Shown: positions 14,055 to 20,411 of the stretch, in pieces | Numbering within the stretch: the stretch's first letter is position 1 | Layout of the letters: the number at the start of each line of letters is the position of its first letter | Source of the DNA: a virus | Direction: 5' to 3' (one strand) | IMG/VR virus record: IMGVR_UViG_3300037141_000074 | Location: 1-20,411 of that record | DNA length: 20,411 nt | Notes under the pieces: generated by a model | Seen by the model: the letters and a program-made list of their open reading frames with translations, nothing else | Database searches by the model: none | What the model was told of the DNA's origin: nothing | Position numbers and translations under genes: made by a program

Positions 14055-14242
14055 TTTCCCAAGGGTGCGCCGTCGAAGGACTGCACGCGCTCCGGCTCTG
14101 GACCTTCCGACAGAATCACGATCAGGCCCTTACTGCGCAGCGCATTCGCATAGGCCTTGTCCGCGCTAAAGCGGGTGCCTGCGCGCATATAGCAGCTGAG
14201 CTGCTCGCTGTGAAATGTTTTGATCGCTTTGCACTGTGGCAT
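13877..14242 (-). CDS. Small head-region protein with a disordered tail
   Basis: The 121-residue product begins MPQCKAIKTFHSEQLSCYMR, then AGTRFSADKAYANALRSKGL. This compact N-terminal domain of about 50 residues resembles small phage proteins that often follow the capsid gene, with the pattern of a strand, a turn with PG/AGT, and a helix ending before a G-hydrophobic strand. From residue 55 on it is Pro/Ala/Ser-rich and likely disordered (PAPPPASRG, basic end KPTAPTSKANAKR). ATG 14242 has AGGAG 6 nt upstream. It contains GGGAAAA at codons 61-63, and its last 80 nt overlap the ASGPSL enzyme in another frame. Function is not recognised. Confidence 0.75.
   Translation of the reverse strand: MPQCKAIKTFHSEQLSCYMRAGTRFSADKAYANALRSKGLIVILSEGPEPERVQSFDGAPLGKDPQPAPPPASRGITADSLASHTSADLEADGAEKPSVLSRVGQALRKPTAPTSKANAKR
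14029..14060 (-). promoter_or_regulatory. Candidate -1 frameshift signal joining two genes
   Basis: The upstream gene reads TTG GGA AAA GAT, so G GGA AAA (14060 to 14054) is a slippery heptamer in correct phase. After a 9-nt spacer there is a perfect 6-bp hairpin: CCGGCG at 14044-14039, loop CCGC, CGCCGG at 14034-14029. A -1 slip leads without a stop into the ASGPSL enzyme frame. GC-only hairpins are common in DNA of this composition, so the stem is weak evidence on its own. Confidence 0.45.
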
Positions 14243-14408
14243 CGAACTCTCCTACCAAAAATGGGGGCGTGTGCTGCAGAGTCTCTTTCGGCAGGGATCA
14301 CGCGGGCCGGATCTGGCGTTCGATGCCTTCGCCGGTTGCCGCGCTCCCGTTCTGCTGGCCGATACCCAAACTGCAGTGAGCCCCCCTGCGTTGTATTCGC
14401 CTAGCTCG

Positions 14409-15770
14409 CTACTGAGCCACTTCCGTGCTCTCACCGACCGGGATAAATCCGTGAATGAGCGCCTGGGGGCGCGACACGGCAAGTCCGATCCGTTCCTCGC
14501 ACAGAATCGAGACCATGTTGCGCACGAAGTTGTCTTGGTCTTCGTTCGACACCAGGATCTGCGCCTCCTCGCGATCGAACAGAGTCGCACACAGCTTGAA
14601 CGCGCCGACCAGGAACTCGCCGGCGGCCATCGAGTAGCACTGTGCGACGGGCAAACCCCACAACATGCCGGGCGTCGATTGCGTCGGGCTCGAGATCATG
14701 TATCGACCGAGAGAATCCTTGGTCAGCTCAAGGTCGTGCCAGTCGGTCGGGCTCATGGCGATGCCGGTGCAGGGATAGAACGCCAGGTTGACCTGCAGCA
14801 TCGCGTGGCGGATCACGTCGATGCGGGTGTCATTCCCCTTGTGGAAGCTGCCTGCGTTGTACGCGGTCGCCTGCGGGATCAAGCCCAACAAATTATCGCC
14901 GGTGCCGTCTCCGTACAGGATCTGCCGCTCCTCGACGAGCTTTAGGCCGAAGGTTAAGCGCCCGTTGATCAGCGTCATGAGCTGCGAGAAGTCCGCGAGG
15001 ATCTGCTTGCTCGCCTTGACCCAGTGCGCCACGGTGCGAATCGGAATGGACTCACGCGTGTACGTGATGTCCGACATGGGCTTTAACCCACCTTCCGAGA
15101 CCGGCGCGGCCGCGTTGGTGAATAGCGTTTCCTGCACCCACTCGATCAGGTTCTGCGTCGTCGTGCCGACGTCGAGCAGATCCCGAATGGTCAGCGGCTG
15201 GAAGGGCGGAATGACCGGAGTCGGCAGGAACTCAGGGAATGCGCCTGCGCCGCCGGTGATAGTGGTGATCGTCTTCATGGCAAACGGCTTCATGGACATG
15301 CGCAAGGAACCCGCGCGCGCCGCGAAGTCTTTCCACTCCTGCGATTCGATCACCATCTGGCCGAGCGATTTGATCTTCGCTCCGCCGCCGCCGGCGCCGC
15401 GTGCCAGGGCCTTTTGCTCGAGATCCAAGAGGCGCGCATCGTTCGCCGCCTTTTCGGCCTTGAGCGTCTGCAGGTCCGCGATCAGCTTCGCGCCATCTTC
15501 GTTCAGCTTGGCGACGGCCGTTTTCACGCCGTCCTGCACGCTGCCAAAGTCTTTGACGTTTTTCTCGACGGCATCGAGAACCTCTTTGACCTTTTTGTGG
15601 TGCTCGCCGAGCGCCTCCTTGATCGCCTTCTGCAGCGCTTCGCTCGAGGCCGCGTCGGCGCGCGCCCACTCGCCCGAATAAAAGTAACTGTCCGTCTCGA
15701 GCACTCGAGACGTCGCCATATCGATGACGCCGCGCGTGATGACGCGGCGCGGAGTTCGCAGTAACAACAT
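14409..15770 (-). CDS. HK97-fold major capsid protein with delta domain
   Basis: The 453-residue protein builds the icosahedral head. Residues about 40-125 are a charged coiled coil (HHKKVKEVLDAVEKNVKDFG), the delta scaffolding domain that the prohead protease removes. From about residue 165 the HK97 fold follows: FPEFLPTPVIPPFQPLTIRD (N-arm and first strand), TYTRESIPIRTVAHWVKASK, the E-loop/spine helix region with LTFGLKLVEERQILYGDG, GLIPQATAYN, the PTDWHDLELTKDSLGRY segment, and LVGAFKLCATLFDREEAQI. Cleavage is probably between about 150 and 175. Start ATG 15770 has GCGAGG upstream; ATG 15719 (MATSRVLE) is a possible alternative but lacks a ribosome site. It follows the protease by 12 nt. 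Confidence 0.95.
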   Translation of the reverse strand: MLLLRTPRRVITRGVIDMATSRVLETDSYFYSGEWARADAASSEALQKAIKEALGEHHKKVKEVLDAVEKNVKDFGSVQDGVKTAVAKLNEDGAKLIADLQTLKAEKAANDARLLDLEQKALARGAGGGGAKIKSLGQMVIESQEWKDFAARAGSLRMSMKPFAMKTITTITGGAGAFPEFLPTPVIPPFQPLTIRDLLDVGTTTQNLIEWVQETLFTNAAAPVSEGGLKPMSDITYTRESIPIRTVAHWVKASKQILADFSQLMTLINGRLTFGLKLVEERQILYGDGTGDNLLGLIPQATAYNAGSFHKGNDTRIDVIRHAMLQVNLAFYPCTGIAMSPTDWHDLELTKDSLGRYMISSPTQSTPGMLWGLPVAQCYSMAAGEFLVGAFKLCATLFDREEAQILVSNEDQDNFVRNMVSILCEERIGLAVSRPQALIHGFIPVGESTEVAQ

Positions 15771-15782
15771 AAAAAAACCTCG

Positions 15783-16460
15783 CTAGAGTTGTACGGGATG
15801 CGCTTTGATCATTGCCATGATCGACTCGACTTCGTCCGTCGAGATGCCCTTGTCAGCGTCACGCTGTTCTAGCAAGTACTTCAAGCCGTGGCTGGCAATC
15901 GCCTTGGCTTGAGATCGTGAATAACCCAGTGCCTCGCGCAATGAGTCCTCGAATTCTGGAAGTGTCGGCAGCTCGCCGGCGGCGAGCAAGGATTTGACCG
16001 CGGTGATGGTCGCCTCGGTGTTCGCCGGGAAAGTCGCGAACGAATATTCCCACAGGTCGATCTCGAGCAACCGGTTGACGTTGGTCTTGCCGTCGTACTC
16101 CTCGGTCACCGGGTCATAGCCGATCGAGAGGCCCCGCACGACGCCGGCCTTGGCAAGCGCCCGCGCCTCGCGCGCCAGCTGCACATCCTTGACGAGCAGC
16201 TGCCCGGCGACGCGCAGGCCCTTGCCATCCTCGGCAAGGTCGGTGGTGGCGCCGATAGGCGAATAGCTTTGGTGCTGCCAGAGCACCGGAGGCATGGCGT
16301 CCTGCGCTTTCCACTTGGCGAGAGAATTCGCGAACGCGCCCGGCATCACGACGTCGCGATAGGAATCCGTGTTGCCGAAGATCGAGGCGTAGCCCTCGAA
16401 GGTGCCATCGTCTTGGACGGCCTTGAACTGGAACGGGACCTGGCGAACTTTGAGTTTCAT
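15783..16460 (-). CDS. HK97-type prohead protease
   Basis: This is a 225-residue serine protease of the U35/HK97 prohead family that cleaves the delta domain of the capsid and itself during head maturation. The family core is clear: FEGYASIFGNTDSYRDVVMPGAF, the catalytic His in LWQHQ (His63), the catalytic Ser in VRGLSIGY (Ser112), and the acidic IDLWEYSFATFPAN region near residues 134-147. The C-terminal 60 residues are helical and charged and may bind the capsid delta domain. ATG 16460 directly follows the TAA of the portal gene. The gene order portal, protease, capsid is standard. Confidence 0.94.
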   Translation of the reverse strand: MKLKVRQVPFQFKAVQDDGTFEGYASIFGNTDSYRDVVMPGAFANSLAKWKAQDAMPPVLWQHQSYSPIGATTDLAEDGKGLRVAGQLLVKDVQLAREARALAKAGVVRGLSIGYDPVTEEYDGKTNVNRLLEIDLWEYSFATFPANTEATITAVKSLLAAGELPTLPEFEDSLREALGYSRSQAKAIASHGLKYLLEQRDADKGISTDEVESIMAMIKAHPVQL

Positions 16461-17828
16461 TTACTTATCCTCGGCTGGCGGCGGTGTGGCGCCCGGTTGC
16501 ATGAAAACATTATGGATGGGTGCCGGCGGCGGCGGTGGCGCGACGCCCAGCTTGTCGATCGGGATCAGATTCGACTGCACGGTCAGCACGTCGCCGCCGT
16601 CCATCGGCGCGAGATCCTCGCGGCCGCGAATTTCGTTGCGCGTCATGACCCCGTTCTGCGCGAAGGTCGAGTACAGCGCCGAGCGCGCGGCCGAGTCGGC
16701 GGCCAACAGGTCGTCGAGATCGACGGTCAAATACTGGCTCGGCCGATCCTTCGCCGCGACGAGCGAGCGCAGCACCTCCTGCTCGAGGCCGCGCACATAG
16801 GAGCGAAGCGAGAGGGCCGACCAGCCGAGGAGCAGCTGCTCGATCCCTGAGCCCCAGGCGGTGACGCCGGCGGCGGCGTGGCCGACGAGCACCGGCGGCA
16901 CTTGGAACCAGCGACAGATGTCCTCCACCGAGAACTGGCGCGAGGCCAGGAGCTGCGCATCCTGGGGATTCATGGTGATGGGTGTGAAGTCGAGTCCGCC
17001 TTCGAGCACCATGATGCCGCCCGACTCCGGACCGCCCGTGACGAAGCGCTTGAGCGAATCCTTCAACTCGTCGCGATTTTTCGGGTTCAAGTACTTCGTT
17101 GACTTCACAAAGCCGCCGCTGCGCAAGCCGTTCTTGAAAGTCTCCGAAGTCGAGTCCTCGCCGGCGCGCGCGATCCCCATGGAGTTGCGCGCGTACTCGA
17201 TGCGCGAGAGTCCGACCAGGCCGTCGAGCGTGCGATCCTTCCAGTGGAAAATCTGATCGGCCGAGAAATCAAGCGACTCGAGCGGCGAATAGTAGCGATA
17301 GCGGATCTCATATTGCTTGGGCTCGGTGCCGTCGATCCATTGCCGATACGGGACCACGTACTCGGGCCGCAGCGGATCCAAGGCGATCAGCTGGTTCTGC
17401 GAGTTCAAGGTCTTGAAAGCGTAGCCGTTGCCCCACAGCTGCTCGGAGGCGACCATGAATTTCCAGAACGTCACGGCCGACATCTGCTGGTTCGGCTGGC
17501 TGTTCAAGACCGTGTACAACGGCACGTCGAAGGCCGGCGCGCCGTAGGACAAGTTCGGGCCCGAGCGCTTATTGAGGATGAATGGCAGGGAAGACACCGC
17601 GTTCGACATCAGCCACACGCAGCCCCACACGGTGGAGAGCGCGAGCGCGGTATTCGGCGTGACGACGGTGCCGGCGGCCGACTTCGCAGCGTTGATGGGT
17701 GGGCGCGCCTGGCCGCCGGCGGCGACCGGATAGAAGCCGCGCGCGATCGAGCCCGAACCGTAATCGAAAAAGCTATTGAAAAATTCGGCCGTCTTCTGCC
17801 TGAGGCTAGGCCGAGTCGCGACGTTCAC
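16461..17828 (-). CDS. Portal protein (HK97-type)
   Basis: This 455-residue protein forms the dodecameric DNA channel at one head vertex and docks the terminase. Visible family landmarks are the ALALSTVWGCVWLMSNAVSSLP helix near residues 60-82, PNQQMSAVTFWKFMVASEQLWGNGYAF, IFHWKDRTLDGLVGLS, the core helix/wing region, FSVEDICRWFQVPPVLVG near 300, and the C-terminal NEIRGREDLAPMDGGDVL motif. The end is Pro-rich (APPPPPAPIHN, GATPPPAEDK). Start GTG 17828 overlaps the terminase TGA (GTGA). Length is normal. Confidence 0.95.
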   Translation of the reverse strand: MNVATRPSLRQKTAEFFNSFFDYGSGSIARGFYPVAAGGQARPPINAAKSAAGTVVTPNTALALSTVWGCVWLMSNAVSSLPFILNKRSGPNLSYGAPAFDVPLYTVLNSQPNQQMSAVTFWKFMVASEQLWGNGYAFKTLNSQNQLIALDPLRPEYVVPYRQWIDGTEPKQYEIRYRYYSPLESLDFSADQIFHWKDRTLDGLVGLSRIEYARNSMGIARAGEDSTSETFKNGLRSGGFVKSTKYLNPKNRDELKDSLKRFVTGGPESGGIMVLEGGLDFTPITMNPQDAQLLASRQFSVEDICRWFQVPPVLVGHAAAGVTAWGSGIEQLLLGWSALSLRSYVRGLEQEVLRSLVAAKDRPSQYLTVDLDDLLAADSAARSALYSTFAQNGVMTRNEIRGREDLAPMDGGDVLTVQSNLIPIDKLGVAPPPPPAPIHNVFMQPGATPPPAEDK

Positions 17829-19579
17829 GCGGTCACCGGCTTGGCAAAGAATCCTGACGCGTCGCCTTCGGCCTCACCGATCGACACGCCGAAGGCCATG
17901 AACAGCGCCGTCATGAGGTCGATCTTATCGGCGCTGCGCTTCTTGTCGGGCGCCAGGTTCTTATTTTCGTCGGTGCGGGTGACGAGGTTCGCGGCGTTCC
18001 AGGTCAAGATGGGGTTTCCGTCGTGGCGAAGGTTGCCGGCGAAGTAGGCGATTTCACAGGCCTGCATCGCGGGATTGTAGGAGCGTGGACCCTGGATAAA
18101 CTTCTCCATCGGCACCCCGGCTTCCGCTAATTCGATCGCTAGTTGCGTCGCATTCCAGTGATCGTACCCCACTTTCAAAGGCGAGAATCGCTCCCAGTCT
18201 GCAATGACAGACGCTCGGATCACTCGATAGTCGACGACATCGCCTTCCGTTTGCGTGAGATATCCGGCCTGGACCCAGCCTGCGTACGGCACCGAACGGC
18301 GCTCGGTGCGCTGGGCGACGGCCGCCTCCGGAACCCAACACCGACCCCAGGTGTAATAGATCCCGTCGAGCAGCCACAAGAGCCGCCAGGCGTTCATGTC
18401 GCGATTGCTCGCAAGGTCGAGACCGCCCCAACACGGGCACCCCGACTTGACGAGCTCGTCGAGGTTGACCGGGCCCGAGCATTTGCGCCAGCGGCGAAGG
18501 TCGATCCAGCCTTCGGCGGCGGCCGCGCGGCGGTTCAATCGCTTGATCTGAAACTCCGACAGGGCGCCCGGCTGTGCCTTGGCCTCGATCGCGTACTCCT
18601 GCATTTTTTTCAACTGAATGGAGACACCGAGCATCGGGTTGGCCTTGATCCACTTGCTCTCGTCGAAATCGTCGTCGTCATCGTCGAGCGCGTAGATCAG
18701 GACCAGCATGTGGTCGGCCTCGAGGACGCGATTCAAGATATGTTCGGCGTGGCTGCGGATCTCGGGCCACGGACCGGGCGTCTCGTACCCTTCCGTGGTC
18801 GTGTACAGGAACAACGGGTCGTTGCGCGCGCCGACCGCGGAGCGCAGCACGTCGAATAAATCGCGGGTCTTGTGCGCGTGCAGCTCGTCGAAGCACAGGG
18901 CGGATGGGTTCAAACCATCCTGGGTAGAGGCCTTGGAGTTGATCGGCATGAACGTCCCGCCCACTTCGTAGCGCACGATCGTGTTCGTGAAGGCCTCGAG
19001 CGTGAAACTCTTTTGCAGGCCGGGGTTCTGCTCGACCATCCGCTGCGCGATGTTGAACACGATGCGCGCCTGGCGCCCGGTCATCGCGGCCGAGAGGACC
19101 TGCGGCCCGTGCTCGGGCTCCATGCAAAAGACGTACAGCAGGATCGCGGCGGCCAAGGTCGACTTGGCGTTCTTGCGCGCGACGCAGTACAGCAGCGTCG
19201 TGAACCGGCGCGTGCCATCGGTGCGGCGAAAGCCAAAGAGCTGCACCAGCAAAAAACATTCGCACGGCTCGAGCGTGATCGTGTCCGACTGCCAGGTGCC
19301 CTCGACGTGGACCATGCGCTCGACGAATTTGCAGGCGGTGATGGCGCGCTGGGCGCTCCACAGGTACGGCGGCCGCCGGCGCTGCGTCGCTTTCAGGTCC
19401 CGAATGAAGCGCGCGGCGGCGAGCCGCAGCTTTTTCCCATGGCGCGCGCGATGGGTATCGGCGATCGCGTCCTCGGCGAACGCGATCGCCTCGAGGATAT
19501 AGTCCCTAGATCGGGAGATCCTTGAGGTCGTCGAACTGCGTCGCGGGTTTGCCGCTGCGCTTTTGGGCGGTGCTGACAC
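17825..19579 (-). CDS. Terminase large subunit
   Basis: This ATP-driven packaging motor and nuclease has a Walker A-like loop ARKNAKST (residues 134-141), a Walker B LCFDELHAH (residues 228-236, Asp231-Glu232), and a coupling segment FLYTTTEGYE. The C-terminal RNase H-like nuclease shows GLDLAS (Asp388), GYDHWNA (Asp473) and SADKIDLMTALF near the end. It matches the HK97/phiE125-type TerL with a normal length of about 560-584. The start given is GTG 19579, overlapping TerS by 74 nt. Family sequence begins only near residue 25 (SRDYILEAIAFAEDA), just after the TerS stop, so the first two dozen residues may be untranslated or extra; no ATG/GTG/TTG is in frame nearer. An acidic run of Asp residues (299-306) is unusual. 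Confidence 0.93.
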   Translation of the reverse strand: MSAPPKSAAANPRRSSTTSRISRSRDYILEAIAFAEDAIADTHRARHGKKLRLAAARFIRDLKATQRRRPPYLWSAQRAITACKFVERMVHVEGTWQSDTITLEPCECFLLVQLFGFRRTDGTRRFTTLLYCVARKNAKSTLAAAILLYVFCMEPEHGPQVLSAAMTGRQARIVFNIAQRMVEQNPGLQKSFTLEAFTNTIVRYEVGGTFMPINSKASTQDGLNPSALCFDELHAHKTRDLFDVLRSAVGARNDPLFLYTTTEGYETPGPWPEIRSHAEHILNRVLEADHMLVLIYALDDDDDDFDESKWIKANPMLGVSIQLKKMQEYAIEAKAQPGALSEFQIKRLNRRAAAAEGWIDLRRWRKCSGPVNLDELVKSGCPCWGGLDLASNRDMNAWRLLWLLDGIYYTWGRCWVPEAAVAQRTERRSVPYAGWVQAGYLTQTEGDVVDYRVIRASVIADWERFSPLKVGYDHWNATQLAIELAEAGVPMEKFIQGPRSYNPAMQACEIAYFAGNLRHDGNPILTWNAANLVTRTDENKNLAPDKKRSADKIDLMTALFMAFGVSIGEAEGDASGFFAKPVTA

Positions 19580-19979
19580 GTGACCTCGAGGACGGAGTGA
19601 AGCCCATCTCGACCAAACACCACTGAATTGTCTTGGCCTCGGCCTTCATGATCGAGTAATAGTAGTTCTGCATTGGCACGGCCGCGACCGGGGATTTGAT
19701 CACGACCCCAAACGCCTCGATCTTCGCGTCGCAGAAGTCGTAACGAACTTTCGCGCGACAATACAGTTCGAGCACTGAGCGATCCATCTGCGAGAGCTGC
19801 CCGGGCGCTGCGCGGTTGATCATTTCGAGCCACGCGACGCGCCGCTCGTCGCTGAAATTCTCCGGCGGCGGACCAATGCCGACCGGAGACACGGGCTCCG
19901 AATCATTCAGCGGCCTATGCCCAGGATTTCCCGTGATCGCTTTGAGCCAGGTCGGCTTCGGCTTGCGCCCCATTGCCAT
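19506..19979 (-). CDS. Terminase small subunit (P27-type)
   Basis: The DNA-recognition subunit for packaging. The protein begins MAMGRKPKPTWLKAITGNPG, the basic GRKPKPT..K...GNPG motif of the P27 small terminase family, then LNDSEPVSPVGIGPPPENFSDE, a helix RRVAWLEMINRAAPGQLSQMDRSVLELYC, and VIKSPVAAVPMQNYYYSIMKAEAKTI. Length (about 157) fits. ATG 19979 is chosen; an adjacent GTG at 19982 and an ATG at 19973 are possible. A run of seven G lies about 8 nt upstream and may act as the ribosome site. The gene lies between the HNH nuclease and TerL, the usual order. Confidence 0.9.
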   Translation of the reverse strand: MAMGRKPKPTWLKAITGNPGHRPLNDSEPVSPVGIGPPPENFSDERRVAWLEMINRAAPGQLSQMDRSVLELYCRAKVRYDFCDAKIEAFGVVIKSPVAAVPMQNYYYSIMKAEAKTIQWCLVEMGFTPSSRSRVSTAQKRSGKPATQFDDLKDLPI

Positions 19980-19986
19980 CACCAGA

Positions 19987-20014
19987 CCCCCCCTTGCACG
20001 TTAGAACCCCCCCC
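19987..20014 (-). repeat. Two homopolymeric G tracts between HNH and terS
   Basis: On the minus strand a run of eight G (20014-20007) lies inside the last codons of the HNH gene, and a run of seven G (19993-19987) lies just before terS. They are separated by TTCTAACGTGCAA, where TAA is the HNH stop. Such tracts are prone to slipping. They may serve as the terS ribosome site, or form part of a packaging site; the sequence alone does not decide. Confidence 0.6.
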
Positions 20015-20411
20015 TGTCCACTTTCGCGAGCGCAAAAATTCGCCCAAGGCGCGCTTCCGGCACCGGAGGCCCACCAGTTAGTGACCCCCTACCCGCCGGA
20101 AGGCCGCCACACGTCGGCACCCTATCGCGCGCGAGACGTCGGGCTGCGATTTCCTCGCGGCGCTTCTCACCGTTGTGACAGTGGTTGCACAGCGACTGCC
20201 AGTTGCCCTCATCCCAAAACAAACCCTGATCGCCTCGGTGCGGGATGATGTGATCGACGCACTCGGCCGGCCTCACCTTGCCGCGTCTCAGGTGCATCGC
20301 GCACAGCGGATAACGCTTGCGGAAGTCGCGCGCGCGCGCGAGCCATTCGTTTGTATAGCCTTGGCTCTGTCGCGTGCCGCGTCGTCGATAGTCATCGCCC
20401 GCGCGCGCCGC
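20001..20411 (-). CDS. HNH endonuclease, 5' end outside the window
   Basis: The frame runs open from the window edge to TAA at 20001-20003, with no start codon inside the window. The visible product contains GYTNEWLARARDFRKRYPLC, then AMHLRRGKVRPAECVDHIIP and a GNWQSLCNHCHNGEKRR core. The two Cys pairs (LCAMH/AEC and LCNHC) are the zinc knuckle, and DHIIPHRGD, N (GNW) and HNGEKRR form the HNH site. Phage HNH proteins of this type lie next to the terminase and, in HK97-like phages, help cut cos DNA during packaging. The last 40 residues are low in order and Gly/Arg-rich and pass through a run of eight G. Confidence 0.9.
   Translation of the reverse strand, partial: AARAGDDYRRRGTRQSQGYTNEWLARARDFRKRYPLCAMHLRRGKVRPAECVDHIIPHRGDQGLFWDEGNWQSLCNHCHNGEKRREEIAARRLARDRVPTCGGLPAGRGSLTGGPPVPEARLGRIFALAKVDRGGF

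Noticed and set aside
14243-14408. 166-nt gap between the capsid gene and the next gene, checked for a terminator, promoter or small gene
   Set aside because: No stem followed by a T run and no convincing -35/-10 pair was seen. An open frame crosses it but has no start codon and overlaps the capsid gene. Only the AGGAG site for the gene at 14242 is clear.
14788-15681. Plus-strand open frame of 297 codons opposite the capsid gene
   Set aside because: Antisense to the HK97 capsid gene, with no domain pattern and no ribosome site; a GC-rich shadow frame.
1-20411. CRISPR arrays, tRNA genes, insertion sequences or integration sites
   Set aside because: No regularly spaced repeats, cloverleaf, transposase gene, terminal inverted repeats or integrase were seen on either strand.

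Overview
The window is a near-complete virion structural module of a long-tailed (siphovirus-type) dsDNA phage or prophage. Every gene I can support lies on the minus strand, so the biological order runs from the right edge (20411) to the left edge (1). The DNA is GC-rich. Nearly every gene touches or overlaps the next by ATGA or GTGA, as in one late transcript with coupled translation. The set of DUF2460-like, DUF2163-like, NlpC/P60 and large hub proteins is the tail-tip cassette also seen in alphaproteobacterial gene transfer agents and in many siphophages of GC-rich Proteobacteria. A proteobacterial host is therefore likely, but no gene here names it. No integrase, repressor, lysis or replication gene is in view, so I cannot tell free phage from prophage.

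Packaging and head (20411 to 14409): an HNH endonuclease cut by the window edge, small and large terminase subunits, portal, prohead protease, and an HK97-fold major capsid protein with a long N-terminal coiled-coil delta domain.

Accessory insert (14242 to 12563): four reading frames sit between the capsid and the head-tail connector, where many relatives have none. They are a small protein with a disordered tail, an enzyme with an ASGPSL motif (DUF115/MptE-like, related to GT42 sialyltransferase folds), a 35-residue membrane peptide, and a GT-A glycosyltransferase. The ASGPSL enzyme has no ATG, GTG or TTG start that keeps its nucleotide-binding motif. The gene upstream carries a perfectly phased GGGAAAA slippery heptamer followed by a hairpin, and a -1 shift there enters the enzyme frame. 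This is the most unusual part of the window. It may make a glycosylation enzyme fused to a head-associated protein.

Connector and tail (12554 to 4906): gp6-like connector, a 52-residue CxxC microprotein, head closure, gp10-like protein, tail terminator, tail tube, G and G-T tail assembly chaperones made by a -1 frameshift, tape measure, DUF2460-like distal tail protein, a 62-residue unknown, DUF2163-like hub protein, and an NlpC/P60 peptidase. The frameshift signal is a textbook one: A AAA AAC, a 6-nt spacer, and an 11-bp perfect stem.

Tail tip and adhesion (4913 to 1): a large central tail/hub protein that appears to start at an ATC codon, a beta-rich unknown, a LamG-type lectin-like protein, and a partial unknown gene at the edge.
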